Origin: Hyparrhenia diplandra | Taxonomy: Eukaryota > Streptophyta > Magnoliopsida > Poales > Poaceae | Direction: 5' to 3' | NCBI GenBank assembly: GCA_015847255.1 | Contig: JADLZK010001186.1 | Span: 62,001-126,000 of the forward strand | Length of the DNA stretch: 64,000 nt | Part shown: piece after piece, positions 10,062 through 19,568 of the stretch | Numbering within the stretch: position 1 is the stretch's first letter | Layout of the letters: the number at the start of each line of letters is the position of its first letter | Program-made: the position numbers and the translations under genes | The notes under the pieces: generated by a model | Told to the model about the DNA's origin: nothing | The model's database searches: none | Seen by the model: only the letters and a program-made list of their open reading frames with translations

Positions 10062-10878
10062 TGTAACACCCCCGGTGTTATTAACACTAAAACCCCGACA
10101 TGTCATCATGATCATTGCAAAGCATGCATGATTAGCCCACCATGTGTTGCATTGAACTAAAATAAGTTTATTTTATGTTTGGTGTCGCTGTCGGTCGAAA
10201 AAGACGCGAGAGGAAATAGATTAGGAAACTGTCCCCCTTGCAGGAAAGCCTAATCCTCGAAACCCTAGTTTGTCCCCTTTTATTTTATTCAAAATCCATC
10301 AAGAATTTGGGTATGGTTATTAAAGCATTTTTGTAGGGTTTTCAAAACTGAACAAAGTTGGTATTTTGAGTTTTCAAAGTTTAGTTCAAAAATTTTGAAG
10401 CAATTTTGAATTTCATTTAAACCCTAATTGCCCCCTTTTCTATATTTCAAAATTTATGCAAAATTTGAGAAAACTTTCAAAAGTTAGTTTGTAGATCTTG
10501 TTGAGAGGAACAAAAGTCATGTACAAAGTTTTTCAAGTTGTTACATGATTTTAAAAGTAATTTTGAATTCAAATTTCAAATTTTGGAGCTGCTTTTCAAA
10601 AAGTCATATTTAGAGGCAGATTTTGAAAATGGTCCAATTATGAAATTTGTAGATCTTGAAAAAATTAAGGGGGTTACTTTTTGAAATTTTTGAGTTCAGT
10701 TCAAATTTTGGGAGTAATTTGAAAGTTTCAGAGTTAGGGTTGAAGGTGAACAAGAACCGACCTATCCTACCCCGCCACCGCCGGGCGCCAAGGTTCGCCG
10801 TCCACCGGTGATGTCGCGCGACGCTGACCACCGGCAGCCTTCGCGACCTCTCCGCCCACCTCCTCGACCCCTCCATGC

Positions 10879-10889
10879 CTATAAATAGG
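10879..10889 (+). promoter_or_regulatory. LTR promoter TATA box
   Basis: CCTATAAATAGG lies at the head of the GC-rich island and is kept in the 3' LTR (about 20365-20376). Transcription would start some 30 bp downstream in a C/T-rich stretch (TTTTTGCCCTTTTTCCC). This places U3 before about 10910 and leaves a very long transcribed leader. Confidence 0.7.
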
Positions 10890-11129
10890 CCGCGGGTCGC
10901 CGCCGTTTTTGCCCTTTTTCCCAAACCCGTCGTCGCCGGACCACCTTCCTCCGCCGGCCGTCGCCGCGCCGCCGCCGCCGCCTTTCTTGCCAAACCATCT
11001 TGCCCAGCTGCCGCAACTCGCTTAGCTTTCTGGAGCCAGCCACAGCTCCGCCTCGCCGTCGGCGCTCGCGTCGTCGTCTCCCCGAGTCCGGCCGCCGCCG
11101 CCACCTCACTCGTAGTCGCCGCCGCCTCG

Positions 11130-11140
11130 GGGTGAGCATT
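11130..11140 (+). promoter_or_regulatory. candidate leader 5' splice sites
   Basis: GGTGAGCATT near 11131 and, further on, CGGTGAGCTC near 11323 match the 5' splice consensus (GTGAG). Both are kept in the 3' LTR as GGTGAGCATT and CGGTGAGCTC. Together with the acceptor at 14167 they define a possible leader intron of about 2.8-3.0 kb. This is inferred from consensus only. Confidence 0.45.
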
Positions 11141-13782
11141 TAGCTCAACCGGCTAGTCCGTTTGCGTCGCCGGACATCGTGGTCATGAGCGGCTCGCCGG
11201 TTCGCGCAGTTGAAGCCCCGACGTGCGAACGCCGCCGCGCCGCCGTCGCCGGGCCATTCGCCGCCGCCGCCGACGACCTTCTCCGACACCGCCGCCCCAA
11301 CCAAGTCCCGATCCCTAGATTCCCGGTGAGCTCTAGCCACGTTTATGCAATTAGATCTCCTTCCAGACCATCGCCGGCGCGGAACACGGCCGGCCAAGGC
11401 TGCTGCATGGTGGGCTGCGCGCCGGTGTGAGCACACGCTGGCACGTGAACGGCGTCGGGCCGAATAATCGTTTCACACCGGGCCGCCCAACACGCTAGCA
11501 CTGAGGCCGTTACACCGTTTCCCAAGGCCGGTCCGTTACAGTAACAGGCCGGAATTCAGCGAAAAACCGATTTTCTATTTATCAAATGTTTATTCAATTT
11601 CTTTATTTTGAATAGTGCCCGATTTTGTAAATTTCATATAAATTCAAATATAGCTTTAAAAATTCTAAAAAATTTTGTGTAGCCTTCCCATGAGTATGTC
11701 TATCCATGAAAACTTTGAAACTTGAATTTTGAATACTTTTGGCTTGATTTAAAAAATACAAATTTTAATTGGAAAATGCATCTTCCTTGATTTTTAATAA
11801 TTAATTTATTTATCCAAAAATCTTGAAATTTATTTTGGTACTGTTTTATGACCTGACCTACTTGTACAAAATTTTTGAGCCTGTTTTGAGAAAGTTAAAA
11901 AATTTTATTATTGTTTACCCTATCATTTCATGTGAGAAACAATTTGTTTCATGCTTTCTAATTTAGGGTTTTGAGTAGATTTTGGGTTGTTTTGTGAACC
12001 CTAAACCACACCACTGTCGATGATCCTTGAGAACTCCGTAGGCAATGGTGATGATATCTCATAGAGTAGTTCAACAAGTTGGTTTTGTTAGGTTGCAACT
12101 TTATCGTGAAGAAAAGTCGTACTCAAGTTGTTTATCTTTCCATGCACTCTCGCACCTCATGTTTATATGCATGGCATCATGTTAAGCATACATTATTCTC
12201 TCATGTAGTGAACGAAGGAGATTGTGAAGTCGTTGATCAGGTCTCGGAAGAAGGTTATCTCGTTGATTCGAAGTTCGAATATATCGAGATCCGTCGTCCG
12301 AAGTCTAGCTACTTCACCAATCAAGGCAAGCCCCGGTTCATTTAAACATTTCCCCGGTGTTTTACAAAGCTTTATATCACCTTTGCTTTATGCTTTGCAT
12401 TAGGTGATAGGAGTTGAGTGATAACCTAATTGATGCATTACCATTCCTTGTTTATTTCAATATCTACCTTGATAACTTTTGTTTGCTAAAATGCTAGAAC
12501 GCTTAGCCCCCGCTATATTAGTTAGACTTTTGAGTCAAAATGTGACAAGTCCCTTATGATAGCCCGAAGAGGCTTTGATGAGAAAGGATGCTATATGATG
12601 AAACCATACCGGGATATGGTGATAAAGTTGAGACCCGGTCGGGTAATTTGCACAGAGAATGGAGTCTCAGTGTAGTATTTCCGCTTGTCGATTATGGACC
12701 GCGGCGTTGTAAGCAATGTGGACCGAGACTCGAACGCACCGCTACCGAGGTCGTTGGACCAATGGCACGCCTAACATGGGTGTTATCCCATCACGGTCGA
12801 CCCTAGTTCTCGACGCATACTCCGTAAGCCCGATCTTGGGGGTGTCAAATCGAAACGCATAACCGCCAAGACCGGAGTGGAGAGATGGCGGGAGTACGTG
12901 TTACCCTCGTGGGTTAAAGTCCCTGATTGAGGCGCACGGTACTCTCGGGTGGCGAGGACGCGGTTCCGCTTTTGAGTATCCAAGAAAGGGTTGATATATG
13001 CAAGCTTAAGTGCTACATATGTCGTGTGGAAAGAACTCCCCCACCGGGTTAATCGATTTCGAAATCGCCGTGCTTCTCGGATATGGAGACTTGGTTTCCC
13101 CTTACATCGTAGTTTAATGATGGGAACAGTGAAGAGATGGAATAAATGGTGGAATTTCTACAAGTGTATGCTATAGTGTAGGATCACCTAGAATAGGTGA
13201 GAAACTTACTTGAAAATAAAATGTTGAAAGTAAGGATTTACCATTAGTAAGCTTTTCTGCTAAAAGAGTTCTTGATTCTTGCTAAAAGCCTTACCTTGAT
13301 TCCTATTAGACCAGCATTCCTGAGTCTTCTCCTATTTTCTTTAGTCGGGTAAGTCTTGTTGAGTACTCCCCGCACTCGGGGTTTGTTGACCCATGTTGCG
13401 GGACCTGGGAGTCATGTTTGTACCGGACCGTGCTGCATGACGGTTCGACAGGAAGAAAGTGATGATGAGTAAGAAGTGAGACCCGTGGGCAGGGTCTCGT
13501 GGTGTCTTTTGTATAATTAAACTTATCGCTACTCCTACTTTGTATATTGCAAAACTTGTTTCAAATAAATGGTTGTAAAAGTATTGTAATATAAATCTTC
13601 CGCTGTATTGCTCTGATTATGTTTGAAAATTGTTGTAATACTGCAATGACCTCGTAACGGATCCTGGTTGGGAGAATTAATAGTACTTTTCAGGTTATGG
13701 GTGCACATATGCTACTATTAAAGGTTATTAAACCGATAATTAGTACATGTGGGCCCCTGTAATTTGAAGGTTCTCTGTTACG

Positions 13783-13800
13783 GTGGCATCGAGCCTCCGT
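13783..13800 (+). other. primer binding site (tRNA-Met-like)
   Basis: GTGGCATCGAGCCTCC follows the 5' LTR within two bases. It resembles the usual plant gypsy site TGGTATCAGAGCC with a substitution and a missing base, so minus-strand priming would use initiator tRNA-Met. Confidence 0.6.
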
Positions 13801-14147
13801 TACAAGCAGTGTTACTGTAGCATTACTTTATAAAACTTCAAAATGATTTGGGTCAAACTAATTTTATTCTTACTTTGGTCCAAATTGCTTATCATCTTAT
13901 CTTATTCTATTGAAAAACTTTCTTATCTAAATCCAAAAGGATCTAAGTGGAGTAGCATTCTATATTGCCCTATTTGTAAAATCTTCTAATGCAAAGGTTT
14001 TATTTGATCGTTACGTAGGTTCGATTCATGCATCATGTTTAAATCACTTGTTAATGTTACCTTCCTCTTTAGTGTGGTTTGGGTTAAAAAAGTATCAACC
14101 CTATTCTTGCTAAACCTTTAGATTCTTCTATCTGAACCTTGGTAATC

Positions 14148-14168
14148 TGATCTTAACTATTCTACAGG
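14148..14168 (+). promoter_or_regulatory. 3' splice site before the extra ORF
   Basis: CTGATCTTAAC gives a good branch-point sequence, followed by TATTCTACAG ending at 14167. The start codon is at 14169, one base after the AG. This is a near-ideal acceptor placed so that a spliced leader would deliver the ATG as the first start in the exon. Confidence 0.6.
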
Positions 14169-14732
14169 ATGGCCCGTGCCAAAACGACCCCTAGGAAGAA
14201 GACCGGACCAAAGGGCGTTCCGTGTCACCAGCTTGCGGCAAGGAATGACCCTGAAGCAAGCACCAGTTGTGCCCAAGCTCAAGAAGGAAGCGGTAGCAAG
14301 ACCAAGGAAGATCTTCAAAAAGAAATCGAGCGCCTGACTAGGGATTTGGATGAAGCTGCTAGAGATAGGCGCCGGGATGGAATTCAAATTGGAAGAATGC
14401 AAGTGGAGTTGAATCGAAGTGTTCAAAAGCATGGTGAATGTAGTCAAGCACTGATCGAGACGGTCCATGAGAAGACTGCACTCCAACATCAGTGTGACCA
14501 CCTTATTCAAGACAATCATCAACTGGTGGCTTATGCAATTCAGTTGGAAGCTCAAGAGGTTAATCTGAATATGCAGATTCATCATCTGAATAATCTTCTT
14601 AACCCAGATCATCAACCTCAGGCAGTACAAGAGGATTTGGGTGAAGTAATCCAAGAGGATATGGAAGTAGAAGAAAATCCAAAAGACGCAGAGCCTCACG
14701 TTAGTGATAATGAGTCAGAGAATGACCCATAA
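14169..14732 (+). CDS. extra ORF before gag: H3-tail-like N-terminus, coiled coil, acidic tail
   Basis: This uninterrupted 187-residue protein is encoded on the sense strand between the 5' LTR and gag. Residues 2-15 read ARAKTTPRKKTGPK against ARTKQTARKSTGGK of histone H3; after one extra residue, P and then QLA also match. Because Ala follows Met, the initiator would be expected to be removed, leaving the same N-terminal Ala as in H3. Residues about 45-145 have heptad-like leucines with high charge (LQKEIERLTRDLDEA, IGRMQVELNR), suggesting a long coiled coil. The last 35 residues are acidic. It has no histone fold, so it is not a histone gene. It is the only intact frame of the element. The role is unknown; chromatin binding or decoy of histone-tail enzymes is inference. 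Confidence 0.75.
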   Translation: MARAKTTPRKKTGPKGVPCHQLAARNDPEASTSCAQAQEGSGSKTKEDLQKEIERLTRDLDEAARDRRRDGIQIGRMQVELNRSVQKHGECSQALIETVHEKTALQHQCDHLIQDNHQLVAYAIQLEAQEVNLNMQIHHLNNLLNPDHQPQAVQEDLGEVIQEDMEVEENPKDAEPHVSDNESENDP

Positions 14733-14926
14733 AGTAGGAGTGAGGTTTTTTGTAGAATATGTATTATAGTTTCGTTTGATAGTAAGCTACCTAGATGGGC
14801 CTGGGGTAGATGTATAATAGAACCTCTGTCTTTAGAATAAGTGCTATGTGTTGTCTTTGTTTGTTTTCTTTTAGAAGTTCAGTAAAGTTGGTTGAGTGTT
14901 ATATATAGTTTTGTTTTAAAAAGCAG

Positions 14927-15961
14927 ATGTCGCACGACAACAAGTGCGAGTTCACGAGAATAGGAGTGACCTTCCACACCCTCCACAAGTTCCAACGAAT
15001 TTGATCGATGCCATTGCGGCTTTCGTTCAAGCTACTACGGAAAACTCTCGCCGATGCAGAAGTAGCTCAAGCAAAATCGAACAATCGACGCGCCACAAGG
15101 GTCGACACGACGATGGAGACGATACTTCTTACCCGAATTCACGGGCTCAAAACCTCCAATCTTCAGTAGAGCTGATGAACCATTAGAGGCAAACGATTGG
15201 CTTAGTGCTATGGAAGAGAAGTTTGAGATAATGACTTGCACGGATTATCAGAAGCCTTTCTTTGCTGCACAACAACTTCGGAATACTGCCGGAGTTTGGT
15301 GGAAAAATTTTAAAGCTGAGCAGCCCGCCGGACACCGAATCACCTGGGATGAATTCAAGAATGCTTTTCGTGCTCATTTCATTCCAGCAGGAGTTTTGGC
15401 TAAGAAGTTAGATGAGTTCTTAGCTTTAAAACAAGGAGAAGAATCAGATATTGCAAAGTATGTGGGCAAAAGTTTAACCATCCGTCACAATATGCTACGT
15501 AACTTGTGAACGAGATAAAAAAGAAGAAGGAGTGGTTTATCCGAGGACTTCATCCAAGACTCCACGCCATGATGAATATCCGTGATACGGATTCCTATCA
15601 TGATGTGGTAAACATGGCCATATCCTGTGAAGAAAAGAATCGTGTTCTTATGGAATACGAGCATAAGGAAGACAAGAAAAAGAAAAATTTCTCCTCGAAA
15701 TTCGGTGGTAAATCAAAGCGTCGAGAAAGTGATTTATCATCCCGTGAATCACTTCCGCCCTTCCTATCGCCCACCACCGCAGTTCCAACCTAGACAAAGC
15801 AAGCCGTTTGTTCGACCTTCGCCGCAACTTTTCCTTATCCACGACGGCCCGAATGCCCCCGTCATTCGCAATCCTCCTCCACAAAGCCATACACCCATTT
15901 GCTATAATTGTGGAAAACCTGGACATTATTCTCGAGAATGCCCCAGTCCTCAAAAAATATA
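14927..15961 (+). pseudogene. Ty3/gypsy gag (capsid and nucleocapsid), frameshifted
   Basis: Gag forms the particle that packages the element RNA. The capsid core is visible at 15180-15790 with AAQQLRNTAGVWW, FRAHFIPAGV and FLALKQGEESD, typical of the retrotransposon gag family. A CCHC zinc knuckle, CYNCGKPGHYSREC, lies at about 15900-15941. The likely ATG is at 14927, directly after an AG (AAAAAGCAG), another possible splice acceptor. At least four frame changes interrupt the region between 14927 and 15960, so no full Gag is made. Confidence 0.85.
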
Positions 15962-16617
15962 ACCCAGTTATCGTCCCTTCCGGAAGTCAGCCGCAACCAC
16001 GTAACAAGATTAATACCTTTAAAGATCAGAAGGGAAAAGGAGAAAAGAGAACCGGAAAAGTATACTACACCAATGTGGAAGACATTCCTGCGGGGGAACC
16101 GATTATGATGGGTATGTTCCCTGTTGTAAAGACACCCCTCGCAGTAATATTATTTGATTCTGGTGCATCGCATACATTTATCAGTAAAACATTTGTGGAG
16201 AAAAATGCGATAGCCATTGGGGAAATGAAGGATGAGTTTATTATACACTCACCCGGGGGACGTATGAGTACTAAAGAGGTGGTATATCAGATCCCCATAA
16301 CCTTAGGTGGATATGATTTCCCCACTAATATGATAGTTCTAAGGGATCAAGATATAGACGTGATCCTTGGTATGAACTGGCTGTACCAATACGGTACTAT
16401 TATAGATACCGTCAATAGAACTGTCAAGGTTAAGTTACCTGAGAGGAATACCGAGCTCCTTATTCAACTTCCAATAGTAAAAAGGACGGTTGAAAAAGTT
16501 TGTGCAACCTGTGTGAAGGAGATCCAAGACATTCCAGTAGTATGTGAGTTTCCGGATGTATTTCCAGATGATTTGCCCGGATTACCACCAGAGAGAGATG
16601 TTCAATTCAAAGTATAG
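15962..16617 (+). pseudogene. gypsy aspartic protease domain
   Basis: This part of pol processes the polyprotein. The active-site motif FDSGASHTFIS is at about 16152-16184, followed by the flap and the ILGMNWL motif at about 16363-16383. The frame from 15808 to 16617 is open across the domain and ends at a stop just before the reverse transcriptase start, where the linker FPDVFPDDLPGLPPERDV is readable. The neighbouring domains are out of frame with it. Confidence 0.85.
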
Positions 16618-16619
16618 AA

Positions 16620-17890
16620 TTGAAACCGGGAACCGCTCCCATCTCTCGAAGAGCTTACGTAATGGCACCCAAGGAATTAGCTGAAATGAAAACTCAGTTA
16701 CAAGAGTTAATAGGAAAAGGATTTATCCGACCAAGTTCTTCACCTTGGGGATGTCGAGCTATTTTTGTAAAGAAGAAGGATCAGACCTTGAGGATGTGTA
16801 TAGATTATCGTCCACTTAATGAAGTGACGATTAAAAACAAATATCCTCTGCCCCGGATTGATTTACTTTTTGATCAATTAGCCGGAGCCAAAGTCTTTTC
16901 CAAGATTGATTTGAGATCGGGGTATCATCAAATCAGGATTAAACTCGAGGATATTCCAAAGACCGCATTTACCACCGGATACGGTCTTTATGAATATTTG
17001 GTTATGTCTTTTGGTTTAACAAATGCCCCGGCTCATTTCATGTATTTGATGAACACAGTATTTATGTCAGAACTGGACAAGTTCGTGGTGGTGTTTATTG
17101 ATGATATTCTTGTTTATTCCAAAAATGAACAAGAGCATGCCGAAAGCATCTCGTAATAGTTTTAAAACGACCGAGGGATCATCAACTCTATGCTAAATTT
17201 AGCAAGTGTGCCTTTTGGTTGAAAGAAGTACGTTCTTGGGTCATGTGCTATCATCGAAGGGAGTTGCCGTTGACCCGAGCAAGGTAAAAGATATCCTTAA
17301 TTGGAAACCACCAACGATCGCTCATGAAGTTCGAGTTTCCTTGGAATGGCGGATATTACCGCCGATTCATTTCTCGATTTTTCAAGAGTGGCAAAGCCTA
17401 TCACGGAGTTATTGAAGAACCGGACCAAGTTTGTATGGTCACCGAATGTGAGCAAGCCTTTCGGACTTTGAAGAAAGCACTAACCACGCTCCGCCTTAGC
17501 CCAACCGAATATTGAGAAACCATTTGACGCCTATTGTGACGCGATCCGGTATTGGTATTGGTTGTGTGTTAATGCAAGAAGGCAAAGTTATTGCCTATGC
17601 ATCACGCCAACTAAAAACGCCATGAAGAGCATTATCCAACTCATGATTTAGAGCTAGCAAAGAAGTGGTTCATGCTCTAAAAATTTGGCGTCATTATCTG
17701 TTGGGTAATACTTGTCATGTATATACTGCACCATAAGAGTCTCGAAATATATCTTTTCCCAATCGACTTGAATATGCCGCGTAGAAGATGGCTAGAATTA
17801 ATCAAGGATTACGACATAGAAGTGCATTACCATCCCGGAAAGGCAAATGTTGTTGCCGATGCACTCGACCGGAATCCTCGATTGTAATTG
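16620..17890 (+). pseudogene. gypsy reverse transcriptase and RNase H, frameshifted
   Basis: Reverse transcriptase copies the element RNA into DNA. Clear motifs are MCIDYRPLNEVT (about 16795), KIDLRSGYHQIR (about 16905), the strand with SFGLTNAPAHF and the catalytic FIDDILVYS (about 17094-17120, YxDD-equivalent IDD). The frame breaks after about 17156. RNase H follows in pieces: HYPTHDLEL (about 17628-17654) and HYHPGKANVVADAL (about 17823-17864). Several frame changes and stops make it inactive. Confidence 0.9.
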
Positions 17891-18009
17891 TCTTATAGTC
17901 AATCTAAGGGATAAAACCCCTATGTCGAACTGGAGAAATTGAATATCGGAATTGTTGAACATGGCATGGTAACCAATGCCACAAGTAGAATCAACTATCA
18001 AAAATCAGA

Positions 18010-19250
18010 TTATTGATGCTTTAAGATCAAGAAAGGCATAGCACATATCAAAGAGAAAGTTAGAAATGGGAAACCCACTAGTTTCAGAATTGATGAGTCA
18101 GATGTGCTATAGTTTAAAGATCGATTAGTGGTACCAAAGAGTCCTGAATTACGTCAACAAATCCTGGATGAGGCTCATTTGACTAGATATTCTATTCATC
18201 CCGGAAGTACCAAGATGTATCAGGATTTAAAAAATGTAGATTTTGGTGGACAAAAATGAAGATTGAGGTTGCCCAATATGTAGCCGAGTGTGATACTTGT
18301 CAGGGAGTAAAAGCTGTACACATGAAAGCTGCAGGACAATTGCATCCTTTGCCTGTTCCTTCTTGGAAGTGGGAAGAAATCAGTATGGATTTTATTGTTG
18401 GATTACCCCGAACATCGAAAGGGTTCAATTCTATCTGGGTTATAGTTGATCGACTTACCAAAATAGCCCATTTTCTACCAGTGCATGATAGGTATAAGGC
18501 AATAGATTATGCCAAGCTATATGTCCATCGAATTTTCAGTCTACATGGAGTCCCTAAGCATATTGTAAACAGATAGAGGTTCTCCGTTTATGTCTAAATT
18601 TTGAAAACAAATGCAAAAGTCACTAGGTACCAAACTGAATCATAGTTCGGGTTATCATCCCCTGCATGCCAGACGTACGTAAAGAGTCAATCAGATTTTT
18701 AGAAGATATGTTGAGAGCGTATATTCTTAATTATTCGAGAAAAGTGGGATGAATGTTTACCCTTAGCGTAGTTTGCCTACAATAACGAGTTATCAAGAAA
18801 GTATTCAAATGGCACCGTTTGAAGCTCCTCAGATGGTCGCAGATGTAGAACCCCACCGCATTGGTCGAAACACGGAGAAAGATGGTTCTACGGAGTAGAT
18901 CCGTTAAGGAAGTCAAGAAAAAGTGAGATTTGTGCAAGCCAAATTAAAAGAAGCACAATCTCGACAAAAAGAGTTATGCCGATAAGAGGCGTAGATCCTT
19001 GGAATTTGAAGTAGGAGATTATGTATATTTGAAAGTGTCGCCCATGAAAGGGGTGAATCGGTTTGGAGTTAAAGTTAAACCGGCACCTCGATATGTTGGT
19101 CCATTTCAAATCTTGGAAAAAACAGGGGACCGCTTGCCTATCGACTTAGGTTGCCGTAAAGATTATCGAAATCCATGATGTTTTCCATGTATCTCAATTG
19201 AAGAAATGCTTACGAAAGTACCGGATCGAAAGTGATTGATTTCAAAAACG
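18010..19250 (+). pseudogene. gypsy integrase, frameshifted
   Basis: Integrase joins element DNA to the host chromosome. The zinc-binding region reads SIHPGSTKM and, further on, ECDTCQGVK (about 18287-18313). The catalytic core is seen at 18360-18560 with SMDFIVGLPRTSKGF and VDRLTKIAHFLPVH, including the first catalytic Asp. The remaining core and the C-terminal part (YVYLKVSPM, HDVFHVSQL at about 19176-19202) are broken by many single-base indels. Confidence 0.85.
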
Positions 19251-19259
19251 TTAATTTAG

Positions 19260-19440
19260 AACCAGATCTGACCTACTCGAATATCCTATTCGGATCTTAG
19301 ACCAAAAAGCTCGAGTCACCCGAAGCAAAACTATCAAATAGTACAAGATCCAATGGAATCAACACTCGAAGAAGAAGCTACTTGGGAATCAGAAGACTTC
19401 CTAACGGAAAAACTTTCCCAAGTTTCCACTTTCTTAATCT
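19260..19440 (+). pseudogene. integrase C-terminal chromodomain-like segment
   Basis: After the integrase tail, frames can be read containing LEYPIRILD and a downstream part with IKW/IQWN, a Glu-rich stretch, TWES and EDFL. This is the Trp and Glu-rich pattern of the Tekay/Reina chromodomain that steers integration by reading histone H3 tails. Two or more frame changes lie inside it. The assignment rests on position and pattern. Confidence 0.6.
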
Positions 19441-19547
19441 TTGTAAATGTAAGACCCCTTCTTGTTTTATGAAATAGTTAGAGATGTGTTTGCTTGACAC
19501 ATTTCCTTTGACGTTACTAAACCCTAGGACTTTAAATCTCGGGGACG

Positions 19548-19568
19548 AGATTTCTTTAAGGGGAAGGG
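19548..19568 (+). other. polypurine tract
   Basis: TTTAAGGGGAAGGG directly precedes the 3' LTR and would prime plus-strand synthesis. Confidence 0.7.

Larger units (their letters stand above)
10062..13782 (+). repeat. 5' LTR
   Basis: About 3.72 kb. Colinear with 19569-23300 throughout. It contains AT-rich ends and a GC-rich island at about 10740-11450 with a TATA box. Compared with the 3' LTR, small indels and substitutions are concentrated in the GC-rich parts. Short open frames in it (for example 12079-12345) are not conserved as frames in the other LTR and are not called. Confidence 0.9.

Noticed and set aside
10875..11135. An 86-codon frame in the 5' LTR
   Set aside because: Its ATG lies upstream of the TATA box, so it would not be in the transcript, and it is not kept in the other LTR.
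12079..12345. An 88-codon frame in the LTR
   Set aside because: The matching region of the 3' LTR (about 21590-21860) has indels that break the frame.
14169..14250. A histone H3 gene
   Set aside because: Only the N-terminal tail matches. The rest is coiled coil and acidic tail, with no histone fold, and it lies inside a retrotransposon.
14157..14699. Minus-strand 180-codon frame opposite the extra ORF
   Set aside because: It is a shadow of the plus-strand coiled-coil ORF.
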